Source of the DNA: Promethearchaeota archaeon
Lineage (GTDB): Archaea; Asgardarchaeota; Lokiarchaeia; Sigynarchaeales; SOKP01
NCBI GenBank assembly: GCA_014729315.1
Contig: WJKD01000711.1
Coordinates: 1 to 18,792, forward strand
Direction: 5' to 3'
DNA length: 18,792 nt
Shown: positions 6,177 to 14,482 of the stretch, piece after piece
Layout of the letters: the number at the start of each line of letters is the position of its first letter
Numbering within the stretch: position 1 is the first letter of the stretch
Made by a program: the position numbers and the translations under genes
Notes under the pieces: generated by a model
The model's input: only the letters and a program-made list of their open reading frames with translations
What the model was told of the DNA's origin: nothing
Database searches by the model: none

Positions 6177-7856
6177 ATGCGAAAAATGGAGAAAATTTTA
6201 ATCAAAAACGGTCTGGTATACGACCCCTTGAACAATATAGAGGGAGAGGTCATAGATATTCACGCCGAGAATGGACAAATTGTTGAAAAGTTTTCAAATC
6301 AAAATGATGTTCGCGAAATCGACGCAAAGGGAAAAACAGTAGTACCAGGAGCAATTGATATACACGCTCATATTGCGTCTCAACAAGTAAATTGGGCGCG
6401 TCTTTTAGGTACTAAAAATGAAGCTTTCAAGAAATTATGGAAAGGGATTACGCTTGATGATATAGCGCGAGATTACGTTTCCAACGGCTACACTTTCATC
6501 GTTGAAGCGAATATTTTTCCTTCCTTATCAAATTTCGCAATATTTAATTTTCAGCAGCTTCCCGTATTAGACAAGGCAATGCTTTTAAATGTCAGTAATT
6601 TATGGGCTTTGGAAGACGAGTATCAACGCAAAAAGACGGAGGATGCCGCGGGATTTATTTCTGACCTGTTAACAAAAACTAAAGCGTTTGGATTAAAAGT
6701 ATATAATCCTTTTGAAAACGAGAAATGGAATTTTAATGTCTTAAGAGAAGATTTAGCAGAGAAAGGAACATTATACAACTTTTCTGCCGTGGATGTATAT
6801 AAAATTTTAGCAGAAACCAACGAAATGTTAAAGCTTCCTCATTCCATTCACGCACATGTCGAAGGCTACGAGAGTCAGCAAGGGAAAACAAACTTAGAGC
6901 TAATTTTAAACGAGATTAAATCGTTAAGTCTTAATAATCCTTCTAATACGAATGGAAGTCGATCTCAGATTTTTCATTTAGCCCATGCTTCAGCCTATAA
7001 TCTTGACGGTGAAAATGATACTCTTATTAAATTTTTTAATAGCAATTCTGAATTTGATCTTGATCTAGGAGTGCTCTCTTTCAACGAAATTAATCCTCTC
7101 ATAACTTCTGACCGAAGATTATTTAAACACTTGTCAAACCAAAGTCCAGGAGAGGGTAATAAAAAGATAATAAAATCCGCGGTCGAGTTTGAAGGAGATT
7201 ATTTTGTATCATTACGATCTTTTAGTAAAAAGAATAAATCTCACTGCGTTCAATGGGCGAATTCGCTATTATTAGCTCTCAAAATAACGAATAAATGGCA
7301 AATACAGCTTTCCTATAACTTTCCTAACTATAGTCATATAAACAATAGTGCAGATATTGCGGCAATCTTAACCAGTAGCCGAGCTAGAGAAGATTTTATG
7401 AAGGAAATGACCGATGATTTTTCCAATAAGAATGCGATCAAAGGAGATCTACAAAATATGACATTTAATGAATACATAATCGTTTCAAGAGCAAGTCCTG
7501 CTAAATCACTCGGACTTGGACACATAAAAGGAAATTTCGGAGTAGGTGCTGACGCAGACATAAATATTATAGATATAGACGCACAAAATTTAGATCTTGA
7601 GAAAAACTACTCAGAGTTAAAATCGGCTCTTTCGGATATAAATTATGTCTTAAAAGGCGGAAATGTCGTAAAGCAAAACGATAAGATCGATCTAAGCGCC
7701 CACGGTCAAATATTCTGGTCAAAGGGAAAATATTCACATAAGGATTTTCGAAGTTTGCTCCAAAAAAAGAAAGAATTTTATCAAAAATATGGTTCTTTCT
7801 TTTACGATTCACTCAAATCTTCCGTGAATCAAGATCTCTTAAGAGAAATTACTTAA
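6177..7856 (+). CDS. fwdA: Formylmethanofuran dehydrogenase subunit A-like amidohydrolase with altered catalytic motif
   Basis: A 559-residue homologue of FwdA, the amidohydrolase-fold subunit that condenses formate with methanofuran at a binuclear zinc site. I use the ATG at 6177. A GTG at 6171 that overlaps the fwdD stop is possible, and an ATG at 6186 would give the MEKILIKNG start most like relatives. Apparent metal ligands are kept: HAH at 63-65, K174 in GLKVYNP, HAH at 225-227 and H270 in HLAH. GVGADADINIID near the end is also typical. The motif expected as TTD-x-PN is SYNFPN, so the catalytic Asp is Asn (N381) and the next residue is Phe. The ETGxGxVP-like loop before it is also lost, replaced around 343-352 by VSLRSFSKKN. 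No fwdC follows; the next gene is on the other strand. Homology is clear; normal activity is questionable. Confidence 0.85.
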   Translation: MRKMEKILIKNGLVYDPLNNIEGEVIDIHAENGQIVEKFSNQNDVREIDAKGKTVVPGAIDIHAHIASQQVNWARLLGTKNEAFKKLWKGITLDDIARDYVSNGYTFIVEANIFPSLSNFAIFNFQQLPVLDKAMLLNVSNLWALEDEYQRKKTEDAAGFISDLLTKTKAFGLKVYNPFENEKWNFNVLREDLAEKGTLYNFSAVDVYKILAETNEMLKLPHSIHAHVEGYESQQGKTNLELILNEIKSLSLNNPSNTNGSRSQIFHLAHASAYNLDGENDTLIKFFNSNSEFDLDLGVLSFNEINPLITSDRRLFKHLSNQSPGEGNKKIIKSAVEFEGDYFVSLRSFSKKNKSHCVQWANSLLLALKITNKWQIQLSYNFPNYSHINNSADIAAILTSSRAREDFMKEMTDDFSNKNAIKGDLQNMTFNEYIIVSRASPAKSLGLGHIKGNFGVGADADINIIDIDAQNLDLEKNYSELKSALSDINYVLKGGNVVKQNDKIDLSAHGQIFWSKGKYSHKDFRSLLQKKKEFYQKYGSFFYDSLKSSVNQDLLREIT

Positions 7857-7884
7857 ATAAAAATTTATTGTGTTTTATTGTCTA

Positions 7885-9369
7885 TTATCTGCTAATTTTT
7901 ATTTTCAAAATAGAGTGTTTTGGTAGATTCAAGTTAAAAGACTTACCGTCAGCGTTTATATCAAATTTACGAGGAAAAACTTCTTTAGGGTTTTCAAAAC
8001 TATTATAATCTCTTAAATTCTGTGAAGTTAATATTACTCCCGAAGATGATTCAATTTCAAATTTTTCCATCTCTATTAAAACATCTAGATCGTTTTTTGG
8101 GTCTCTATTTATCAAGAATAATAAATATCGTTTTTCACTCATTTTTATTGCTGAAACATCCAAAACAAGTGCGTTTGAGTTTAATAAATTAGGACAGCTG
8201 ACGTTGGTTTCTACAGAAATCCCTCCAGCGCAAGATCGATACAATTTATACACATAATAAGAAGATCTAAGTAGAACTCCGCGATTGTCTGCGTAAATTA
8301 AACCTCTCGTGTTTACATTCGGAGAATAATGTGCCATAGTAATAAAATTTGCGTTTCGAATAATTATATTTAAAAACCCTGCAGTGTAAAGAGCATGTGC
8401 TAAGTCATATTGTTCCGGTAAAGAATTTTTTACTATATCTTGTTCTTCCCAACCGTATTCGTTCCATTCATCAATCGATAATTTAATTATGTCTTTTCTT
8501 CCGATCTCATTACAAAATTTTTTTATTAAGTGAAGTGTTTTTTTTATTAATCTTTCAACTTTTCTGAGGTCAAGAGTTGCCTTTTTGTGAGAAATAGGCT
8601 GCTTTGAATATCCGATTTGATAATAATGATGCCACGAGATTAGTTCTGCATTTCTTGTAAAATCTTCAATCGAAAACAATTGTTTATTCCATTTTCTTGT
8701 ATGATTTGGGTCCTCACCAACAAATATAATTTTGATATCCGGATCTGCTTTTTTCATTGCTCTCATAACCTTCAGGGAGTCTTTTGCGTATTTAGCACCA
8801 TCGGTATAATAACCTATTTGCCATGGCCCCCAACATTCGTTTCCAATACCCCACCATTTCACATTTAGTGGCTCTACATATCCCGCTGAAGCTCTCAATT
8901 TTGCTTCAGGTCCTTCTCTATTATTACAATATTTGACCCACGAAGCCGCTTCTTCGGCAGTAGGATTTGATTTACTTTTTCCTACTCCAACACAAATGAG
9001 TGGTTCGGCTCCTAATCTTCTGCAGTGTTCTACAAATTCTGTAGTCCCAAAATGATGTGATTCTATTTCTCCCCAATGAGGATTCTGCAAAGTTTTTCTT
9101 TCTTTTCTAGGTCCAGCTCCCCATTGCCAATGATAACCGCTCGTATAATTTCCACCTGGCCATCTAATAATTGTTGGTTTCAATTCTTTTAATGCTTTTT
9201 CTACATCAAGGCGGAATCCTTTCATATCTGAGAATTTTCCTCCCTCTTCAAATATACCCCCGTAGATTTGTCTTTGAAAGTGCTCTATAAAGTGTCCAAA
9301 AACGAACGAGTTGATATATCCTATATGATGCTGATCCTTGACCTTAATTCTCGAAATCATATTATTCAT
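7885..9369 (-). CDS. abfA: Alpha-L-arabinofuranosidase, GH51 family, intracellular
   Basis: A 494-residue GH51 enzyme that releases terminal alpha-L-arabinofuranosyl residues from arabino-oligosaccharides. The (beta/alpha)8 barrel shows RWPGGN at 69-74, FGTTEF at 107-112 (usually FGTDEF), the acid/base Glu E178 in WGIGNE, and the nucleophile E301 in DEWN. A C-terminal beta domain follows from about 380. There is no signal peptide, so it acts in the cytoplasm on imported oligosaccharides. The length is typical. The start at 9369 has a second ATG three codons in (9360), and either is possible. It is convergent with fwdA and divergent from the 7TM gene. No transporter or arabinose pathway gene lies nearby, so it looks like an isolated, perhaps horizontally acquired gene, though its AT-rich codon use matches its surroundings. 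Very secure family call. Confidence 0.93.
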   Translation of the reverse strand: MNNMISRIKVKDQHHIGYINSFVFGHFIEHFQRQIYGGIFEEGGKFSDMKGFRLDVEKALKELKPTIIRWPGGNYTSGYHWQWGAGPRKERKTLQNPHWGEIESHHFGTTEFVEHCRRLGAEPLICVGVGKSKSNPTAEEAASWVKYCNNREGPEAKLRASAGYVEPLNVKWWGIGNECWGPWQIGYYTDGAKYAKDSLKVMRAMKKADPDIKIIFVGEDPNHTRKWNKQLFSIEDFTRNAELISWHHYYQIGYSKQPISHKKATLDLRKVERLIKKTLHLIKKFCNEIGRKDIIKLSIDEWNEYGWEEQDIVKNSLPEQYDLAHALYTAGFLNIIIRNANFITMAHYSPNVNTRGLIYADNRGVLLRSSYYVYKLYRSCAGGISVETNVSCPNLLNSNALVLDVSAIKMSEKRYLLFLINRDPKNDLDVLIEMEKFEIESSSGVILTSQNLRDYNSFENPKEVFPRKFDINADGKSFNLNLPKHSILKIKISR

Positions 9370-9528
9370 AACAAACTTACATCTTATTGGTTCTTTCTTT
9401 ATTTTTTATGTTAGTTTTCTTTAATTAAATTCGATAAATCTTTAAGACTTTTTTATATTCATGAAATACCACAAGAAAGTAGTTGAAGCGGCTGATAGAT
9501 CAAGGGCAAATGCATAATTCGAAAGAAA

Positions 9529-9628
9529 AGATATATAAATAAAGATTGTGATTCTTGTAATATATAAAACTTCGACATCCAAGTAAATAAATAAACCTCA
9601 GTATTTGAACTATGTTAAATTTAAGGAG
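9529..9628 (+). promoter_or_regulatory. TATA-like elements and Shine-Dalgarno site for the 7TM gene
   Basis: ATATATAAATAAAG near 9529-9545 and TATATAAAAC at 9561-9570 are both good TATA candidates; the second implies a start near 9592. AAGGAG at 9623-9628 is a strong Shine-Dalgarno match ten bases before the ATG at 9639, so this transcript has a real leader. The 269-base gap also carries the divergent arabinofuranosidase promoter, perhaps the A/T-rich run near 9395-9410 read on the minus strand. Confidence 0.45.
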
Positions 9629-9638
9629 TTTTTAAATT

Positions 9639-10688
9639 ATGCTATCAATTTCTGGTTGGTTAGTGGGTATAACAGCTTTATGGTATGTTGGCTTTGGTTG
9701 TTTTTTTGGTTTTTTTCTATTTTATAAAGGAAAAAGGTCAGACGCATATGCCTTAGCATATATGGGTTTAAGTATCGTATTTGGATCGTTATTGCTGTTA
9801 GGCCCTACTACTGATTTTTTACACGTTTTAATTATTGGTAGAAATATAGATAATAGTAATGGAATTGTTGGTATTCTTAGTTTTACTTCTGGATCTTTAG
9901 GAATTTTATTTGCTTTATTAGCCTCTTCTGAAGTTCTCAATCCAAAACTTAAAAAACCTATTTTAATCATTTTTTCTGTCTTAGGTGTAATTTGGGAGGT
10001 AATTCTTTATGTGGATCCATTAAGTTCGATTAAATTCACGGAGCCCTCAACACCAGGGCAAGATATTATAGATAGTCAATTAATAATTGGATCTCCTTTG
10101 TTTTATATTGAGATGATTTATTTAATTTCATTAATCATTTTTAACGGTTTTGGATTCTTATTGAGAGCATTTAAGTCTTCAGGTATTCTGAGAAATAAAT
10201 TTTTGATTATGTCAATTGGATACATTTTATACATTGGAGGCCTCTTCATGGAAAGTTCTGTAACAAACGCATATTTTCTTATTTTTATTAGGGCAATGTT
10301 AACTATTTGTTTTATTTTATGGTATATTGGACTCCGAGAAGCGTCTGAACAACCAGATAAAAAAAAAAAAATTAAAAAAGAGATTAAGATTGAGCAAGGA
10401 TTATTCAGAATTACCGAACGTCCAAATTATTTATCAGAAGAGGAGGTCACTTACTATAAAGAACGAAAAATTTGTTTAGTATGTAAAGGCAAAGTTGCAG
10501 GCATAAATTACATTTGTCCAAAGTGCGATACGCTTTATTGCATGAAATGTGTTGAACTTTTGACGGATCGAGAGAACGCATGTTGGGTCTGTAATAAACC
10601 GTTTGACGAATCAAAACCTTCTAAACCACACGATTTAATCGAAGAAAAGGTAGAAGAAAAGAAGAAATATAAGGTATTGAAACCTTAA
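9639..10688 (+). CDS. Seven-helix membrane protein with cytoplasmic RING-like zinc-binding tail
   Basis: A 349-residue protein not matched to a named family. Seven hydrophobic segments are visible at about residues 4-29, 37-55, 75-95, 107-125, 151-176, 187-205 and 211-232. A Lys-rich stretch (241-250) follows, then a compact Cys-rich domain: C279/C282, C293/C296, C301/C304 and C315/C318. Four CxxC pairs at these spacings suit two zinc ions in a cross-brace or treble-clef fold of the RING/B-box kind. The tail ends in charged residues (334-349). With seven helices the tail lies on the opposite side from the N-terminus, probably in the cytoplasm by the positive-inside rule. It might be a receptor or scaffold; ligase activity is not implied, as no E1 or E2 gene is near. 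It precedes the MttB-like gene by 70 bases on the same strand. Confidence 0.8.
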   Translation: MLSISGWLVGITALWYVGFGCFFGFFLFYKGKRSDAYALAYMGLSIVFGSLLLLGPTTDFLHVLIIGRNIDNSNGIVGILSFTSGSLGILFALLASSEVLNPKLKKPILIIFSVLGVIWEVILYVDPLSSIKFTEPSTPGQDIIDSQLIIGSPLFYIEMIYLISLIIFNGFGFLLRAFKSSGILRNKFLIMSIGYILYIGGLFMESSVTNAYFLIFIRAMLTICFILWYIGLREASEQPDKKKKIKKEIKIEQGLFRITERPNYLSEEEVTYYKERKICLVCKGKVAGINYICPKCDTLYCMKCVELLTDRENACWVCNKPFDESKPSKPHDLIEEKVEEKKKYKVLKP

Positions 10689-10747
10689 AATAATCAATAT
10701 CTCGAAATTGATTGAGAGTGATTATATTGTTTTATACTTTATTTTTA

Positions 10748-10752
10748 GAGGT
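10748..10752 (+). promoter_or_regulatory. Shine-Dalgarno site setting the MttB-like start
   Basis: GAGGT lies six bases before the ATG at 10759, the same spacing as at the NifX-like gene. It supports 10759 over an in-frame ATG at 10708, which would add 17 hydrophobic residues not seen in this family. Confidence 0.6.
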
Positions 10753-10758
10753 TATTCT

Positions 10759-12267
10759 ATGAAATTGAACCAGTTTAAGGTGTTATCACAAGAGGAGATT
10801 GAAAAAATACATTCTGCGACTCTTGAATTATTACGCAATGTGGGTGTGAAGATAGATTGCAAAAAGACACGAAAATTGCTAGAAGATTATGGAGCCAACG
10901 TAGATCACGATACTAACTTTGTTAAATATCCCGAATCGCTGGTTATAGAAAAGCTCAGACAAGTTCCTAGTTCTTTTAAATTATATGGTCCTGATGGAAA
11001 CTCTAACATTGAAGTAAACCTAAATAGCACTCATTTCCTACCCATAGGGACGCCTGTTAAAATATACGCTCCCGAAAAGAATAAAGGAGTGAGAAAGTCA
11101 ACTTTAGAAGATACTATAAAGCAAATGCGATTAGTAGATCAATCAGAATTTTTAAGTTGTAGCACCATCGATTTTTGGCCAAATGACATAAAGTATACCA
11201 CAATTCACGCTCAATGTCTTTATCAATGGGTGCATAATTGTCGAAAGCCTTACGGTTTCGGGTGTTTTGGAAAAATGGTTAGCCAAGATGCTATGAATAT
11301 GACTGCAATAATTGCCGGAGGGGAAGATGAGATAAGAAGGCATCCAAGAATGTTTGGTATCTTTAATCCTACAAGCCCTTTACATTTGCCCAAATTAATG
11401 ACAAACGGTCTTGCCATCTTTGCTGAATATGAACACCCGTTAATTATCGCTCCTGAAGCTCTTGGGGGGACTTCCGCGCCCGTGACCTTAGCGGGATTGA
11501 TTACGCAAACCAACGCCGAAATATTGAGTACTATAATTCTTGCACAAATACATAACCCAGGTACTCCAGTAATGTATGGAACTGTTTCTCATACAACGGA
11601 TATGAGGTCTGGAAATTCTGCTATAGGAGGTATCGAAACGGGATTGATTACCGCGGGAATGGCGCAGCTCGCTCATTATTACAATATACCTTCTCGTTCT
11701 TTAGGAGCGGTAACAGATTCGAAATGTTTAGATCTTCAAAATGGAGTTGAACGCTTTCAAACTTTGCTTTTTGCGGCTTTATCTGGAATAAATTTTATTA
11801 CTTGCGCTGGAAATTATGAGGTAACCTTGTCAGGTTCTTTTGAGCTTACAACAATCGATAACGAATTGGCTGGTATGGTATTGCGTGCGATCGAGGGAAT
11901 TGAAATATCGGACGAAACGATTGGACTAGATGTTATTAGTAAAGTGGCTCAAAGTAAAGAAAAAGGTGTCAATTATTTGAGCGAACGGCACACACGTAAT
12001 TATATGAAAAAAGAACTTTTTATGCCGCATCTCTTTGATCGAGATAGAAGAGCTACTTGGCGTAAAAAAGGGTCTAAAAACATTATTCAAAGCGCAAAAG
12101 AAAAGGTTGAAAAGATTTTAAAAAATTTTTCGGAATATCAGTTAGATAACGATATTGAAAAGGATCTCAGAAATTATATGAAAAATGTTGAAGAGAGGAG
12201 CTACGAATATTATTCAATAGCCGAGGGTCTCACTCGAAGGGATGTTTCATTGCCAGACGAGGTTTAG
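10759..12267 (+). CDS. MttB-family (trimethylamine methyltransferase-like) corrinoid methyltransferase without pyrrolysine
   Basis: A 502-residue homologue of MttB (COG5598), a TIM-barrel protein that moves a methyl group from a quaternary or tertiary amine to a corrinoid protein. Family blocks include the N-terminal LSQEEIEKIHSATLELLRNVG (residues 10-30), GTSAPVTLAG, a YGTVSHTTDMRSG stretch, and GAVTDSKCLDLQNGVE, the region where true trimethylamine enzymes place the UAG-encoded pyrrolysine. No internal TAG occurs; the only TAG is the terminal stop. It therefore belongs to the non-pyrrolysine subgroup that includes the glycine betaine methyltransferase MtgB, and substrates could be betaine, carnitine or another methylated amine. 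The corrinoid protein and the second methyltransferase are not in the window. The start at 10759 gives the normal family length. Confidence 0.88.
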   Translation: MKLNQFKVLSQEEIEKIHSATLELLRNVGVKIDCKKTRKLLEDYGANVDHDTNFVKYPESLVIEKLRQVPSSFKLYGPDGNSNIEVNLNSTHFLPIGTPVKIYAPEKNKGVRKSTLEDTIKQMRLVDQSEFLSCSTIDFWPNDIKYTTIHAQCLYQWVHNCRKPYGFGCFGKMVSQDAMNMTAIIAGGEDEIRRHPRMFGIFNPTSPLHLPKLMTNGLAIFAEYEHPLIIAPEALGGTSAPVTLAGLITQTNAEILSTIILAQIHNPGTPVMYGTVSHTTDMRSGNSAIGGIETGLITAGMAQLAHYYNIPSRSLGAVTDSKCLDLQNGVERFQTLLFAALSGINFITCAGNYEVTLSGSFELTTIDNELAGMVLRAIEGIEISDETIGLDVISKVAQSKEKGVNYLSERHTRNYMKKELFMPHLFDRDRRATWRKKGSKNIIQSAKEKVEKILKNFSEYQLDNDIEKDLRNYMKNVEERSYEYYSIAEGLTRRDVSLPDEV

Positions 12268-12296
12268 GACACCTCAATTATTTTAAATCTCAAATT

Positions 12297-13529
12297 TTAA
12301 TAGGTAAAACCTTTTAATTTCTGTACAGTAGTATAAATGTTCCTTCCGCCTCTTCGCAAGTAATTCATAGCCTCCTCGATACCCTCAACGGTGAGATTAA
12401 ACATTGGAACGATACTAGAGATGATTTTTCTTGTCCAAGGTTGCCATTGTTCTTTTATAAGTTCAGGATTTAGCCAGACAACATTATTTTTAAAATGATT
12501 GGCAATTTCTCGAATATAATAAATACCCGGCATCTCGTTTCGATGATAATAATAAATCGAGCCGTAACGTTCCGTAAGTTCGTACGAAGCCATCGCAGCG
12601 TCTCCAACCATAACCACCTTATACTTATTGTCGAATTTTCGTAGAAAATCGTCAAATTCTATGGCTTCGTCTGGATTTCTCTGAGCATTAAAGAACAATT
12701 GTTCGTAGACGCAATTATGGAAGTAATAATACTTAAAGTCTTTCCAATGAGACATATTGTTTGCTGCTGAGAAGAGTAAGTTAACTAAGTGCGCGTAGGG
12801 AGTCATACTTCCTCCGACATCCATTAATAATATGAGTTTTACGTTGTTTTTCCTTCGTTTTTCGAAAAAGAGTTCGATGTCTCCACCATTTTTTGCCGTC
12901 TTGTCAATTGTTTTATCAATATTTAATTCGTCCTGTCTTCCAATCTCTTCCAACTTCCTGAGACGCTTTAACGCAACTTTAATTTGTCGCGTATCCAAAA
13001 CAACATCTTTTCGATAATCTTGAAATATCCTTTTTTGAGCAATTTGAATTGCCATGCGCATTCCCGAGGTTCCTCCGACCCTCATACCCATAGGATTCTG
13101 CCCAGAATGCCCAAATTGAGATATGCCTTGCGTTCCAATCCATTGATTGCCAAAATTATGCTCATCATCTTGTTTCTTCATCAATTCTTCGAATTGCTTC
13201 TGCATCTCTTCGATATCGAATTCAAAATTAAGAAATTCTTGAAATCCATCAGGTAATTCTTCGGGTTCGAAATCTTTTTCAAGCCAGTCCCAGATTTCTT
13301 GCTTAATATCTTCGGGAAATTTAAGCATAGCATCTTTGAAAAAATTAGCAAAAGCAATATCGTACACATCAAAATGGTGTTCGTTTTTACAGAGTATACT
13401 TCTCGAAATATAATAAAATTCGACCATATTATGTATAAGTCCTTCGTTTAGCGCTTGCATTAAGGTCATATACTCGGTAATACTTACGGGCAATCTTTTT
13501 TTGAGGTAATAGAAAAATTCTACAAACAT
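12297..13529 (-). CDS. CoxE-like von Willebrand factor A domain protein
   Basis: A 410-residue VWA protein of the CoxE type. The first 120 residues are helical and include an acidic Glu-rich run (about 86-120). A Gly/Met-rich linker lies at about 125-158. The VWA domain starts near residue 230 with LILLMDVGGSM (233-242), a MIDAS DxGxS motif (D237, S241), and a further metal-site Asp at D310 in VGDAAM. The C-terminal half has aromatic stretches such as YYYFHNC (267-273). VWA proteins of this kind work with MoxR AAA+ ATPases as chaperone pairs that insert metals or remodel complexes, as CoxD/CoxE do for carbon monoxide dehydrogenase. The matching MoxR gene lies 4.3 kb upstream on the same strand rather than adjacent. 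It is convergent with the MttB-like gene. Its client is unknown. Confidence 0.88.
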   Translation of the reverse strand: MFVEFFYYLKKRLPVSITEYMTLMQALNEGLIHNMVEFYYISRSILCKNEHHFDVYDIAFANFFKDAMLKFPEDIKQEIWDWLEKDFEPEELPDGFQEFLNFEFDIEEMQKQFEELMKKQDDEHNFGNQWIGTQGISQFGHSGQNPMGMRVGGTSGMRMAIQIAQKRIFQDYRKDVVLDTRQIKVALKRLRKLEEIGRQDELNIDKTIDKTAKNGGDIELFFEKRRKNNVKLILLMDVGGSMTPYAHLVNLLFSAANNMSHWKDFKYYYFHNCVYEQLFFNAQRNPDEAIEFDDFLRKFDNKYKVVMVGDAAMASYELTERYGSIYYYHRNEMPGIYYIREIANHFKNNVVWLNPELIKEQWQPWTRKIISSIVPMFNLTVEGIEEAMNYLRRGGRNIYTTVQKLKGFTY

Positions 13530-13736
13530 TTTTGCGGAAGGGAGTTATCTTGATATTTTTAATTAATCTTAAATATATTATTCAGTAGTAATATTTCCAT
13601 ATCAATATAATTTTTATAAATTAATGAATTTTTTCGTAAATTTTTTCAATAATTTAATATAGAACATTGGTTAAAATCAGAATAACAAGAAAATGATTAA
13701 TACAATTACAAATAATCCTAAATAAGATGGAGAAAA

Positions 13737-14120
13737 ATGGATAAAAAAAAATATTACAAATATCTGTTCATCGTTGGTGCTTTTTTTAACTGGATCAACG
13801 CGTCGAGTTTTCTTTTTCTTTCAATAATAGACAAGAACATTTTTAAATTATTTGGTAGCTCTTTTCCTCCCACATTATTTTTCTTACATTCGCTCTTAGC
13901 ATTAATAGCAGTCTATGGTCTTGGATATTTCATTGTGGGACTGAATTTAGACAAGAATAAAGGTGTTGTTATTCTGGGAATCGTCAGCAAATTATCATTT
14001 TTCACATGTTGCGTTGTTTATTACTTAATAGGAGATTTAACCTTAATAATTGTCATTCTCGGTTCTGGAGACTTCATTTTTGCTTGTCTCTTTATTGAAT
14101 TCTACCTAAATTATAAATAA
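13737..14120 (+). CDS. Small four-helix membrane protein of unknown function
   Basis: A 127-residue protein with a Lys-rich N-terminus (DKKKYYK) and four hydrophobic segments, at about residues 9-30, 44-68, 77-98 and 100-123. A GGAG ribosome site at 13729-13732 supports the ATG at 13737. Two adjacent Cys (C91-C92) sit in the third helix and one more in the fourth. The compact four-helix layout resembles small bacterial and archaeal integral membrane proteins of unknown role, but I recognise no family. It is divergent from the VWA gene and convergent with the decayed toxin fragment, so it looks like a single-gene unit. It is one of the genes lying between the MoxR and CoxE-like partners. Confidence 0.6.
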   Translation: MDKKKYYKYLFIVGAFFNWINASSFLFLSIIDKNIFKLFGSSFPPTLFFLHSLLALIAVYGLGYFIVGLNLDKNKGVVILGIVSKLSFFTCCVVYYLIGDLTLIIVILGSGDFIFACLFIEFYLNYK

Positions 14121-14146
14121 CTCAAAAAGGAATAGGAGAATTAAGC

Positions 14147-14155
14147 TTTTTTTTT
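14147..14155 (+). terminator. Poly-T terminator after the small membrane protein
   Basis: A run of nine T lies 27 bases after the stop of the small membrane protein. Oligo-T runs end transcription in archaea, and this one has no hairpin before it. Confidence 0.45.
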
Positions 14156-14175
14156 ACATTCTAACTTTTTAGATT

Positions 14176-14448
14176 TTATTCAAAATTTTTAATTGTCTTA
14201 AAATCATTCCAGATTTCCTTCACACAATCGAAATGTTTATCTTTCGTATATAGGACAAAATTTTTATTATAACTTATAGTTGCAATTAAAACATCAATTG
14301 CAGGGAAAGTTTTACCAATCTTGTATAAATTTGCTGAAAGAATAATAGAAAAATCAAAATCTTTTAAATCCGGATAAAATATTTTTAGCTTATTAGGAAT
14401 TTCAAGCGCCTTAGAAAATTCAATAATGTTAAAGATAGTAGTCGCTAA
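14176..14448 (-). pseudogene. Truncated VapC-like PIN-domain toxin lacking its N-terminus
   Basis: Reading the minus strand from 14448 to a TAA at 14178-14176 gives about 90 in-frame codons typical of the C-terminal two thirds of a PIN-domain ribonuclease. There is a FNIIEFSKALE block with a conserved Glu, then PAIDVLIATISY with a conserved Asp, then YTKDKHF with another Asp. The first PIN strand and its catalytic Asp are absent. Two stop codons (TGA and TAA, 14449-14457) lie just before the fragment in its frame, only about 35 bases separate it from the antitoxin stop, and the fragment contains no Met. So about 35 residues have been deleted and the toxin is almost surely inactive. It sits directly downstream of its VapB-like antitoxin. 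Confidence 0.75.
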
Positions 14449-14482
14449 TTAATATCAAAATTTTTTGATTTGGTGATTTATA

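Noticed and set aside
12265..12267. TAG codon at the end of the MttB-like gene as a possible pyrrolysine codon
   Set aside because: It is at the very C-terminus, far from the pyrrolysine position of MttB; read-through would add only eleven residues before TAA, and TAG ends other genes here too (fwdD, MFS).
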